Assembly (NCBI RefSeq): GCF_009857595.1
Contig: NZ_WWCU01000009.1
Span: 1-64,000, forward strand
Direction of reading: 5' to 3'
Length of the DNA: 64,000 nt
Source of the DNA: Pseudoduganella aquatica
GTDB taxonomy: Bacteria; Pseudomonadota; Gammaproteobacteria; Burkholderiales; Burkholderiaceae_D
Shown here in pieces: positions 26,077 to 34,820 of this stretch. Position 1 is the first letter of the stretch; every line of letters starts with the position of its first letter. Made by a program: the position numbers and the translations under genes. The notes beneath the pieces were generated by a model. The model searched no databases. It was not told the origin of the DNA and saw nothing but the letters and a program-made list of their open reading frames with translations.

Positions 26077-26717
26077 TGAACCGTTACAGCCGCGACCAGA
26101 TCGCCGCCCGCGTGGCGCAGGACATTCCCGAAGGCGCTTACGTCAACCTGGGCATCGGCCTGCCGACCAAGGTGGCCAACTACCTGCCCGCCGAGCGCGA
26201 AGTATTCCTGCATAGCGAGAACGGCCTGCTGGGCATGGGGCCCGCACCCGCCGAGGGCGAGGAAGACGAAGACCTGATCAACGCCGGCAAGCAGCCGGTG
26301 ACCCTGCTGACCGGCGGCGCCTACTTCCACCACGGCGACTCGTTCGCCATGATGCGCGGCGGGCACCTCGACATCTGCGTGCTGGGCGCCTTCCAGGTGG
26401 CGGCCAATGGCGACCTGGCCAACTGGCACACCGGCGCGACGGATGCGATCCCCGCCGTCGGCGGCGCGATGGACCTGGCGATAGGCGCCAAGCAGGTGTT
26501 CGTGATGATGGACCACCAGACCAAGACCGGCGAGAGCAAGATCGTGGCGCAATGCAGCTACCCGCTCACCGGCGTGGGCTGCGTGAACCGCATCTACACC
26601 GACCTGGCGGTGCTGGACGTGACCCCGCAGGGCCTGCGCGTGCTGGAAATGGCGCCCGGCCTGAGCTTTGAAGAACTGCAGGCAGCAACGGCCGCGACGC
26701 TGCTGCAAGGCGAATGA
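26073..26717 (+). CDS. pcaJ: 3-oxoadipate CoA-transferase, beta subunit
   Basis: This 214-residue beta subunit carries the catalytic glutamate, Glu49 in [13 protein letters not shown], which forms the acyl-enzyme intermediate. [17 protein letters not shown] precedes it. GGAGGCAGC inside the end of pcaI serves as ribosome site for the ATG pair at 26073/26076. It is co-transcribed with pcaI and pcaF; the pcaF start lies 11 bases after its stop. Together they form one typical pcaIJF operon. Confidence 0.92.
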   Translation: MMNRYSRDQIAARVAQDIPEGAYVNLGIGLPTKVANYLPAEREVFLHSENGLLGMGPAPAEGEEDEDLINAGKQPVTLLTGGAYFHHGDSFAMMRGGHLDICVLGAFQVAANGDLANWHTGATDAIPAVGGAMDLAIGAKQVFVMMDHQTKTGESKIVAQCSYPLTGVGCVNRIYTDLAVLDVTPQGLRVLEMAPGLSFEELQAATAATLLQGE

Positions 26718-26728
26718 AGGAGACAAGC

Positions 26729-27929
<1,201 letters not shown>

Positions 27930-27931
<2 letters not shown>

Positions 27932-28047
27932 TGCGTGCGTCGCGCGCCCACGGCGCGCGGGGCTGCGCGCGGAGCGCGCAGCAGATGGGCGATTCGGAGA
28001 GGGCTGGGCCGGTAGGCCCAGCCCTTCGAATCCCACCGGCTCCGTCC
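27930..28047 (+). ncRNA. Structured hairpin array downstream of pcaF, copy A
   Basis: The plus strand contains consecutive hairpins. P1 pairs GATGC with GCGTC (27930-27941). P2 pairs CGCGCGCC with GGCGCGCG (27941-27959). P3 pairs GCTGCGCGC with GCGCGCAGC (27962-27982). P4 pairs GGGCTGGGCC with GGCCCAGCCC (28001-28024), extended by an outer GATTCG/CGAATC pairing. A single-strand-like tail CCCACCGGCTCCG then leads into the terminator. A second copy at 33063-33179 keeps every hairpin while changing the paired bases of P3 and P4. The element is either a conserved RNA made at the end of pcaF transcripts or a structured DNA repeat. No known family is recognised. Confidence 0.5.
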
Positions 28048-28095
28048 GAACAAATAAAAACGGGCTCCCGCAGGGGAGCCCGTTTTTATTTGTTC
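28048..28095. terminator. Bidirectional intrinsic terminator of pcaF and tRNA-Ser, copy A
   Basis: Perfect 22-base arms around a GCAG loop: a GC stem (CGGGCTCCC) flanked by A/T runs on both sides. It acts on the minus strand immediately after the tRNA CCA and on the plus strand after pcaF. Confidence 0.9.
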
Positions 28096-28188
28096 TGGCG
28101 GAGACGGTGGGATTCGAACCCACGATACAGGTATAAGCCGTATGCATCCTTAGCAGGGATGTGCCTTCGGCCACTCGGCCACGTCTCC
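28096..28188 (-). tRNA. tRNA-Ser, anticodon GCU, copy A
   Basis: The reverse complement folds as a class II tRNA. It has acceptor GGAGACG/CGTCTCC, a D-arm with GCCGAGTGGCCGAAGGC, anticodon stem CATCC/GGATG around loop CTGCTAA (anticodon GCT), a long variable arm, the T-arm GTGGGTTCGAATCCCAC, discriminator G and an encoded CCA at 28096-28098. It reads AGC and AGU codons. An identical gene is at 33228-33320. It has its own promoter (28250-28278) lying over the 3' end of the GH35 gene. Confidence 0.95.
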
Positions 28189-28249
28189 TAGCTGATTACT
28201 CAACTATTGCCTTCCCTTCCACGTTGCCGCTTCAGTTCGGACGAGCGTT

Positions 28250-28278
28250 ATAGTACTGGCCCGCCGCGATTTGGTCAA
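28250..28278 (-). promoter_or_regulatory. Promoter of tRNA-Ser copy A
   Basis: On the minus strand, TTGACC (28273-28278), a 17-base spacer and TACTAT (28250-28255) precede the tRNA, followed by a GC-rich discriminator GCTCG. The -35 box overlaps the stop codon of the upstream GH35 gene. Confidence 0.65.
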
Positions 28279-31200
28279 GGCCGCGCGCCGGGCATTATTT
28301 CAAGCGGCACGCCGCCGCGCGCGGTGCGCAGGTTGACCAGCTTGACCGGCTCCAGCGCGTTCTCCGCCTTGCCGTCCGTGGTCACGGCCAGCGCAACGGT
28401 GTTCTGCCCGTTCGGGTTCAGTATCCCCGGCGGGATGATGAAAGTGCGCTGCGGACCGACGTTGGCGGCAAACTGCCCCATATTCCAGCCGTTGACGAAG
28501 ATCAGCGCGCGGTTGCTGCGCTCCGAACGCGGCTTGCCGGCGTCGCCAAAGGCCAGGCCCAGCTGCACGTCATGCCCTTTCGGCAGGTCCAGCGCGAAGC
28601 TGGTGCGCAGCCAGTAGGTGCCGGCCGCCGGCGGCGCGTCCGTAGGCTGCGCCGCTTGCCAGCCGTCCTGCTTGCCCGGCAGATGCCAGCCCTGGCGCTC
28701 GCCGTACAGGCCGCCGTTGTTGAGCGGGCCGCGCACCGTGTCGGGATTCGCTTCCCCGCCCTGGTTGCCCTGGATGCGCCACGCGATAGGCACGGCGAAG
28801 CGGTTGCCGCCGCGCGAGGTCAGCGAGGCCGAGATCAGGCCGCGCGCTTCGCGGTGGTAGTCGTCCGCCATCAGGTTCCAGTTGTGCGAGTTGTTGCGCA
28901 CCATGACGGAAATGACGTGCTCGCCCGGCTTCAGGTCCGCGAAAGAGAACTTCACGCTGTCGGTGGTTTCGGGAAAGGAGCGGCCCGTGTCCATCTCGTC
29001 CTGGCCGAGGAATTTGCCATCGACCCAGACCTGGATCAGGCCTGCCCCGCCGGCGCCGTAGAACAGCTCCAGTTGGTTGGCTTTGGTCGCGCCCACCTTG
29101 ACGCGGCCGCGATACCACACGTCGCCGTGATGGAAGCCGTAGTCGCTCATGCTCAGCGTGGGCTGGCCGCGTTCCGGCATGGTCCAGGTCTGCGCGGCGG
29201 AGGCGCGGCTGTCGGCCTTCACCCACTGGCTGTCGTCGAAACCGGGCTGCGCTTCCGGGCTGTCCATGCGGCGCGTCCACTTCTGCGCGGCCAGGCTCGG
29301 CAAGGAGACAGTCTCCGGACCGCGCACGGCGCTGGTCTTGATGCTGCCGTCCGGCTGCGCGCTCACGCTCAGCGCCACGCCGTTGAACGTAACGGCCGAC
29401 GCGTCCGCGCCCCAGATTTCCAGCGCGCTATCTTTAGTGGTATCGCCCTCCAGCGCCAGCTTGCCGCCGTCCAGCTTGGCCGAGCGCACCAGCGCCGGGG
29501 TCAGTTCCAGCATCACGCCATGCGGCGTGTCCTGGCGCCACATATTGAAGCTGGTTTTCTCGTCCGCCAGCAACAGCAGCATGGGTGCGCGCCCGCCGCC
29601 GCTGATGCGCACGCGCGCCAGGCCGTCATGCATGTACGACAGTTTGAGGTCGCCCTTGGCGGCGTCGAACACGGAGCCAACCTGGCCGGACAGCACCTCG
29701 ACCTTGGGTGCGGACGCGTAGCGCAGCACGGTCTCGCCCGCTTCCTTGTCGCGGCCATGCAGCAGCACGATGTCGCGCTCGCCATTGCGGAAGTGGGTCT
29801 GGATTTCGGAATTCGAGTACACCAGGTGCTGGCGTTCCATGGCGTAGGAAGCCAGCAGCAGCTTGCCGTCCTGGCCGTTGATGCGCACCGGGATCTGGTA
29901 GCTGCCGTCCTTGGTGGCCAGCTCGAAGCTGGCGCTGTCGTCCGTCAGCGCGTCCGATGGACTGTGCACGGCGAACAGGACATGCGTGCCCGATTTCGGA
30001 TTGACGTTGTGGTAGACCTTGAGCTTGGCGTTGCTGGTCTTCAGCTCCGGCCCCTTGTCCATCTCGGCCAGCGCCTGCTCCGCCGCCTGCACGAACATGC
30101 CCTGCTGCTTGAGCGCATAGGCTTTCTCGCGCAGGCCGCGGTCCTCGGAAATGGCCGCGCCGTAGTCGTAGGACGTGTACACCACCGGCCCGGCCAGCCA
30201 GCCCCAGGAGGTGCCGCCGAAGGTCATGTAGATGTTGTGGATGGTGATGCGGTTGATCAGGTTGGTGCCGTAGAACACGCGCTGGTAGCCCTTGCCCTGG
30301 CGCTGCGCGGTGCAATCGTAGGTGCCGTTCGAGCCCCAGTAGTCGAACCAGCCGCCGCCCAGTTCTGCGGCGAAGCCCGGCGTCTTGGGCGAGGTCAGCG
30401 CGCCGGACTTGGGACCGGGCTTGCCGTGCATGCCCCAGTCGGGCGCCTTGTTGGGGCCGGACGGATCCGCGAAGACATTGCAGGTGCCGCCCGGGTAGCC
30501 GTCGAAGGCATACAGCTCGGTCGGGCCGGAATTGGCCCACGGCGCAGTGGAGCCCTTCGGCGCCCAGTCCGGCAGGCGGCCTGCCGCGTTGTGGAAGAAC
30601 GGCACGGTGATGCCGTCGGCGCGCGCCTTCTGCGCCAGGTGCTCCATGTGCCGCACATGCTTGGGCTCGACCTTGCCCAGCTCGTTTTCCAGCTGGTAGG
30701 CGACCACATTGCCGCCGCCCGTGGTGGCCTGGTGGCGCGCGATGATGGCGTTAATCTGCGTCATCCACTCGTCGGTGGCGGCGGTGTAGACCGGATCGTC
30801 GGTGCGCGCCTCGGCGCGGTTGCGGAACATCCAGCCGGGGTAGCCGCCGCCGGTCAGCTCGGCGTTCACGTAAGGACCGGTGCGGGCGATGATGTACATG
30901 CCCTCTTCCTCGGCAATCTGCAGCGCGCGCTCGACGTTGCGCACGCTGGAGAAGTCGTACACGCCCTGCTCCGGCGAGTGGTAGCCCCAGTCGAAGTAAA
31001 ACGCCACGCCGTTGAAGCCGGACGCCTTCATCTTCTGGATCACGTCGCGCCACAGCGAAGGATTGGGCAGTCGGAAGGGATGGACTTCGCCCGACCATAC
31101 CACCACGCGCTTGCCGTCCACCATCAGCGAATGCTCGTCCCAGCTGATCTGCTTGGGCTGGCCTTTGGGCTTGGTGGCCTGGGCATAGGCTTGCGCATCC

Positions 31201-32174
31201 TCGGCCAGCACGGTGAAGTGGCGCGCCACGGTGGAGACGCCGCCGACTTCCTTCTTCGGCGTCCAGCTGGCGAAATTGTCCTGGCTGTCCGAGTACCAGG
31301 AGCGCTTGCTGGCGCTGTCGCCGAAGTAGATGCGCCAGCCGCCGCCCGGCAGCTTGACCAGCGCCGGGGCTTCCTTGCCCGCGCCCCAGCCGGCCCAGTC
31401 GCCTTTGTTCTGCACCGCCCACGGCCCCGCGAGGGAGCCTGCGGTGGCCAGTTCGATAAAGCCGCTTTGCTGGTTGCGCGCGAAGGCGGCGTAGCCCTCG
31501 CCGCTTGCGACCACGAAGGTGTCCGCATAGCCTTGCAGGCCTTGCAGTGGCTTGGGTGCGGACCACTGGCTGAAGTCGGCGTTCGGCTCCACGATATAGG
31601 TGCTGAACGCGCCCTTGGCGCCATCCTTGGACAGCGACACGGCCACCTTCAGGCTGCCGTCCTTGTCGCGCACCCACTCCGGCGCAGAGACGCTGCTCAC
31701 GCCCGGCAGCGCAATGCCCGCCTCGCGCATGGGCTCCCAGTTTTTCAGATCCCGCGAACGCGTAATGCCGAAGGCCGCGCCATCCTGGCCGCTGGTGTAG
31801 ACGACGTAGTAGTAGCCGTCCGTATGGCGGACGATGGACGGATCGCGCAGCAGGCGCTGCGGCGCCGTGTAGGTCTCGGAGGCGAGCGTGGCGAAGCTGG
31901 CGCCGTCCGGCGACGAGAACACGCTGAGGCTGTTCTGCGAGCCCGCCGTAAAGCTGGACATCAGGTAGACCTGCTGGTTCTGTCCGGCGCTGGCCTTGCT
32001 CTTGGCCTCGGCAGCCTTCAGCGCCGCGTCGGACGCCTGCGGTATGCCCAGCTCCTGCGCCATGCCGGGGCCGGCCAGCGTACCGCAGGCGACGGCAACG
32101 GCGGCGGCGAGCCTGCCGAGATAAGGGACACGCGGCTGGGTGGCGCGGCGGCGGGCTTTGTTCGTCTGGACCAA
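28275..32174 (-). CDS. Secreted GH43-like / GH35 beta-galactosidase fusion
   Basis: This large exported enzyme has 1,299 residues. It starts at a TTG (32172-32174) with AGGAG six bases upstream; no ATG is better placed. After a signal peptide ending near GPGMAQ (40), residues 60-335 form a GH43-like propeller with the base Asp111 in LLRDPSIVRHTDGYYYVVYT. From about 342 comes the GH35 barrel: VWSGEVHPFRLP, acid/base Glu498 in YQLENELG and nucleophile Glu604 in FAAELGGGW. Beta-sandwich domains finish the protein (FINGW-like motif ALIFVNGWNMGQF). It probably removes galactose from plant galactan-type side chains. The joint GH43-like domain is unusual and may be catalytic or only binding. The gene is monocistronic, with the tRNA downstream. 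Confidence 0.82.
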   Translation of the reverse strand: MVQTNKARRRATQPRVPYLGRLAAAVAVACGTLAGPGMAQELGIPQASDAALKAAEAKSKASAGQNQQVYLMSSFTAGSQNSLSVFSSPDGASFATLASETYTAPQRLLRDPSIVRHTDGYYYVVYTSGQDGAAFGITRSRDLKNWEPMREAGIALPGVSSVSAPEWVRDKDGSLKVAVSLSKDGAKGAFSTYIVEPNADFSQWSAPKPLQGLQGYADTFVVASGEGYAAFARNQQSGFIELATAGSLAGPWAVQNKGDWAGWGAGKEAPALVKLPGGGWRIYFGDSASKRSWYSDSQDNFASWTPKKEVGGVSTVARHFTVLAEDAQAYAQATKPKGQPKQISWDEHSLMVDGKRVVVWSGEVHPFRLPNPSLWRDVIQKMKASGFNGVAFYFDWGYHSPEQGVYDFSSVRNVERALQIAEEEGMYIIARTGPYVNAELTGGGYPGWMFRNRAEARTDDPVYTAATDEWMTQINAIIARHQATTGGGNVVAYQLENELGKVEPKHVRHMEHLAQKARADGITVPFFHNAAGRLPDWAPKGSTAPWANSGPTELYAFDGYPGGTCNVFADPSGPNKAPDWGMHGKPGPKSGALTSPKTPGFAAELGGGWFDYWGSNGTYDCTAQRQGKGYQRVFYGTNLINRITIHNIYMTFGGTSWGWLAGPVVYTSYDYGAAISEDRGLREKAYALKQQGMFVQAAEQALAEMDKGPELKTSNAKLKVYHNVNPKSGTHVLFAVHSPSDALTDDSASFELATKDGSYQIPVRINGQDGKLLLASYAMERQHLVYSNSEIQTHFRNGERDIVLLHGRDKEAGETVLRYASAPKVEVLSGQVGSVFDAAKGDLKLSYMHDGLARVRISGGGRAPMLLLLADEKTSFNMWRQDTPHGVMLELTPALVRSAKLDGGKLALEGDTTKDSALEIWGADASAVTFNGVALSVSAQPDGSIKTSAVRGPETVSLPSLAAQKWTRRMDSPEAQPGFDDSQWVKADSRASAAQTWTMPERGQPTLSMSDYGFHHGDVWYRGRVKVGATKANQLELFYGAGGAGLIQVWVDGKFLGQDEMDTGRSFPETTDSVKFSFADLKPGEHVISVMVRNNSHNWNLMADDYHREARGLISASLTSRGGNRFAVPIAWRIQGNQGGEANPDTVRGPLNNGGLYGERQGWHLPGKQDGWQAAQPTDAPPAAGTYWLRTSFALDLPKGHDVQLGLAFGDAGKPRSERSNRALIFVNGWNMGQFAANVGPQRTFIIPPGILNPNGQNTVALAVTTDGKAENALEPVKLVNLRTARGGVPLEIMPGARP

Positions 32175-32430
32175 GGTTGACTCCTACTTTTATTATCGGG
32201 ACGTTCGCCCGACATCCTAATGCGCGCAGCAGCGCGGCAGGCGTCAACAATGTGATTGTTTGGGAAGCGGAATTAATCTCGGCAAGCGAGGGGAAAGCCC
32301 GCGTCCGGACTGTGGACGCGGGAAGTGCGGAAGTGGCCCCTGCAGCACGTGAAATTCGGCACTACGGGCCAGGATGCAAGGCCGGGCTGCGCGCCAGGCT
32401 GGCGGTGCGCAGGCGGGCTAGGCCAGCGGC

Positions 32431-32883
32431 TCAGGTCCGGTCGTTCTTGTGGCTTTGGCGGCCGGCCTCGGCATGCTGCTCGGGCGTGCCGCCGCGCGTG
32501 CCCGTGCTGCCCTGGCTGCTGCCCTGCGTGCTGCCCTTGCTGCCGCTGCGGCTGCCGCTGGACTCGTCCTCGTCGCTGCCGCTGCGGGAACCGCTACGGC
32601 TGCCGCTTTGCTGGTTGCCGTCGTTCTTGTGGCTCATGCTGCCGGCTTTGCGCGCTTCTTCCGAGGTGAACTCGTGCGCAGTGCCTGCGGCGTGCGCGGC
32701 ACGGCCGCCTTCGGCCGCGATTTCACGCTGGCGGTCCGGGTCCATGGAGGCGAAGCCACGGTTGCTGGTGTCGCCGCTCTGGCTGCTTCCCTGGCTGCCG
32801 GACTGCTTGCTGCTGCTTTGATCGCTGCTTTGTTTGCTGCCTTGGTTGCTGCCTTGGTTGCTGCCTTGATTCGAGCTTGCCAT
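32431..32883 (-). CDS. KGG-repeat stress protein (YciG/GsiB-like), low complexity
   Basis: The 150-residue hydrophilic protein has two recognisable KGG-type repeats: GFASMDPDRQREIAAEGGRA, then FTSEEARKAGSMSHKNDG, and a final half repeat GTPEQHAEAGRQSHKND. These are linked by Ser/Gln/Gly-rich stretches (NQGS repeats at the N-terminus, SRSGS repeats in the middle). Such proteins are induced by osmotic, heat or stationary-phase stress and are thought to be disordered protectants. AGGAG precedes the ATG at 32883. The DNA shows short 12-base tandem repeats for the NQGS units, which could vary in number between strains. Confidence 0.8.
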   Translation of the reverse strand: MASSNQGSNQGSNQGSKQSSDQSSSKQSGSQGSSQSGDTSNRGFASMDPDRQREIAAEGGRAAHAAGTAHEFTSEEARKAGSMSHKNDGNQQSGSRSGSRSGSDEDESSGSRSGSKGSTQGSSQGSTGTRGGTPEQHAEAGRQSHKNDRT

Positions 32884-33062
32884 GATGGTCTCCTGTTTGG
32901 AACGTTTGTGGAGTGATCATGGTAGGCGGCTGCGGGCATTTTCGCGTCGGCCACCGTAGGGTGCTTTTGTAGGATGTGACTGGCTTTGTTGGACCGGGAT
33001 TTAATGCGGGGTGTGACTGGAATTACTCGACCGTTGGGTGGCGCTGCGCGTGCTTGTTAGAT

Positions 33063-33179
33063 GACGCTTGCGTCGCGCGCCCTCGGCGCGCGGTGCTGCC
33101 GCGCAGCGGCAGCAGATGGGCGATTCGGAGAGGGTTTGCGCGGCACGCGCAAACCCTTCGAATCCCACCGTCTCCGTCC
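33063..33179 (+). ncRNA. Structured hairpin array, copy B
   Basis: This has the same architecture as copy A. P1 pairs GACGC with GCGTC (33063-33074). P2 pairs CGCGCGCC with GGCGCGCG (33074-33092). P3 pairs GCTGCCGC with GCGGCAGC (33095-33113). The linker AGATGGGCGATTCGGAGA is identical to copy A. P4 pairs GGGTTTGCGCG with CGCGCAAACCC (33132-33156). The tail TTCGAATCCCACCGTCTCCG follows. No coding gene lies directly upstream on this strand, so if it is transcribed it needs its own promoter. Confidence 0.5.
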
Positions 33180-33227
33180 GAACAAATAAAAACGGGCTCC
33201 CGCAGGGGAGCCCGTTTTTATTTGTTC
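33180..33227. terminator. Bidirectional intrinsic terminator, copy B
   Basis: Identical 48-base perfect palindrome to 28048-28095, abutting the CCA end of the second tRNA-Ser. Confidence 0.9.
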
Positions 33228-33320
33228 TGGCGGAGACGGTGGGATTCGAACCCACGATACAGGTATAAGCCGTATGCATCCTTAGCAGGGATGTGCCTTC
33301 GGCCACTCGGCCACGTCTCC
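33228..33320 (-). tRNA. tRNA-Ser, anticodon GCU, copy B
   Basis: Sequence identical to 28096-28188, including the encoded CCA (33228-33230). It lies downstream of lysC on the same strand. Because lysC, tilS and accA form an old housekeeping block, this is probably the original locus and the 28.1-kb gene the duplicate; that is an inference. Confidence 0.95.
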
Positions 33321-33382
33321 TAGCTGATTACTCAACTATTTGCCTTCTCCTCTACGTTGCCGCTTCGGATCAGACGAGCGCT

Positions 33383-33412
33383 ATATTAATGGCCCGCCCC
33401 TCGTTTGGTCAA
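33383..33412 (-). promoter_or_regulatory. Promoter of tRNA-Ser copy B
   Basis: Minus strand TTGACC (33407-33412), 18 bases, then TAATAT (33383-33388) and a GC-rich discriminator. The -35 box matches that of copy A while the spacer has diverged. Confidence 0.6.
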
Positions 33413-33430
33413 GGAAACGGGCCATCTTTT

Positions 33431-34678
33431 TTACTCTTTTTCCAGTTCGAACGCTTTGTGCAGCGCGCGCACGGCCAGTTCCATGTACTTTTCGTCGATC
33501 AGCACCGAAATCTTGATCTCGGAAGTCGAAATCATCATGATGTTGATGTTTTCTTCGGACAAGGTGCGGAACATCTGCGAGGCTACGCCGACGTGCGAAC
33601 GCATGCCTACGCCGACCACGGAGATCTTCGATACCTTGGCGTCGCCCACCAGGGTGCTGTAGCCGATTTCGGCTTTCTGGCCTTCCAGCACGTCGATGGC
33701 TTTCTGGTATTCGCCGCGCGAAACGGTGAAGGTGAAGTCGGTTTTGCCGTCCACGGACTGATTCTGGATGATCATGTCCACTTCGATATTGGCGTCGGCC
33801 ACCGGGCCGAGGATGTGGTAGGCCACGCCCGGACGGTCTGGCACGCCCAGCACGGTGATTTTGGCTTCATCGCGGTTGAAGGCGATGCCGGAGATGACTG
33901 CTTGTTCCATGTTGGTGTCTTCCTCAAACGAAATCAGGGTGCCGGAGTTGGCTTCGGTCTCGAGATCCATCAGCGGATCGGTCAGCGACGACAGCACGCG
34001 CGTCGGCACGCGGTAGTTGCCCGCGAATTCCACGGAGCGCGTCTGCAGCACTTTCGAGCCCAGCGAGGCCAGTTCCAGCATTTCTTCGAACGTGATCGCC
34101 TTCAGGCGGCGCGCTTCCGAGACCACGCGCGGGTCGGTGGTGTAGACGCCGTCCACGTCGGTGTAGATCAGGCATTCGGCTGCCTTCAGCGCGGCGGCGA
34201 TCGCCACGGCGGAGGTGTCCGAGCCGCCACGGCCCAGCGTGGCGATGTTGTCGTTGTCATCCACGCCCTGGAAGCCGGTGATGATGACGATCTTGCCGCC
34301 GTCGAGGTCTTTGCGCACGCGCACGTCGTCGATGGACTGGATGCGGGCCTTGGTGAAGGCGGAGTCGGTTTTAATCGCCACTTGCCAGCCGGCGTAGGAC
34401 ACCGCGTCCTTGCCGATCGCTTGCAGCGCCATCGACAGCAAGCCCACGGAGACCTGCTCGCCGGTGGAGGCAATCATGTCCAGTTCACGCGGGTCGGGCG
34501 GGTTTTGAATTTCCTTTGCCATCGCAATCAGACGGTTGGTCTCGCCGGACATGGCCGACGGCACTACAACGATCTGGTGTCCTGCGTCGTGCCATTTGGC
34601 GACGCGGCGCGCGACGTTCTTGATGCGGTCGGTCGATCCCATCGACGTTCCGCCATATTTGTGAACGATTAAAGCCAT
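33431..34678 (-). CDS. lysC: Aspartate kinase
   Basis: This enzyme phosphorylates aspartate at the head of lysine, threonine and methionine synthesis. The 415-residue protein has the kinase motif VHKYGGTSMG (residues 5-14), TLGRGGSDTSAVAIAAAL near 150 and two C-terminal ACT domains (ITVLGVPDRPGVAYHILGPV, then ISVVGVGMRSHVGVASQMF), so it should be feedback-regulated. The start is ATG 34678 (MALIVHKYGG), which fits the family; the longer frame does not. It is followed by tRNA-Ser on the same strand. A perfect 12-base palindrome lies 87-98 bases upstream. Confidence 0.95.
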   Translation of the reverse strand: MALIVHKYGGTSMGSTDRIKNVARRVAKWHDAGHQIVVVPSAMSGETNRLIAMAKEIQNPPDPRELDMIASTGEQVSVGLLSMALQAIGKDAVSYAGWQVAIKTDSAFTKARIQSIDDVRVRKDLDGGKIVIITGFQGVDDNDNIATLGRGGSDTSAVAIAAALKAAECLIYTDVDGVYTTDPRVVSEARRLKAITFEEMLELASLGSKVLQTRSVEFAGNYRVPTRVLSSLTDPLMDLETEANSGTLISFEEDTNMEQAVISGIAFNRDEAKITVLGVPDRPGVAYHILGPVADANIEVDMIIQNQSVDGKTDFTFTVSRGEYQKAIDVLEGQKAEIGYSTLVGDAKVSKISVVGVGMRSHVGVASQMFRTLSEENINIMMISTSEIKISVLIDEKYMELAVRALHKAFELEKE

Positions 34679-34764
34679 AACAGTGATGTTTCCGCTCGAA
34701 GATTGAAAAAAGGGAGGGCTTGTTACTCTACATGTTGCAGTGCGAAACGACAAGCCAAAAAAGT

Positions 34765-34776
34765 TATGACGTCATA
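34765..34776. promoter_or_regulatory. Perfect palindrome upstream of lysC
   Basis: TATGACGTCATA is a 12-base perfect palindrome between tilS and lysC, in the region where the lysC promoter should lie. No regulator is known to me for this exact site in betaproteobacteria. Confidence 0.3.
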
Positions 34777-34820
34777 CAGTATTGGCATATGGACATACTA
34801 AATCGCCGCAGTACCGACTT

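Noticed and set aside
28001..28191. Short proteins around the tRNA-Ser genes (ending in GFEPTIQV or LRPLGHVS)
   Set aside because: They are translations of the tRNA and its terminator palindrome and occur identically at both tRNA copies.
28572..32180. 1,202-codon open frame on the plus strand
   Set aside because: Antisense to the GH35 fusion, with no domain and no ribosome site.
28096..33320. Integrated element with att sites bounded by the tRNA-Ser copies
   Set aside because: No integrase or phage-like gene lies between the copies and both tRNAs are complete, so the segment is described as a duplication rather than an integrated element.
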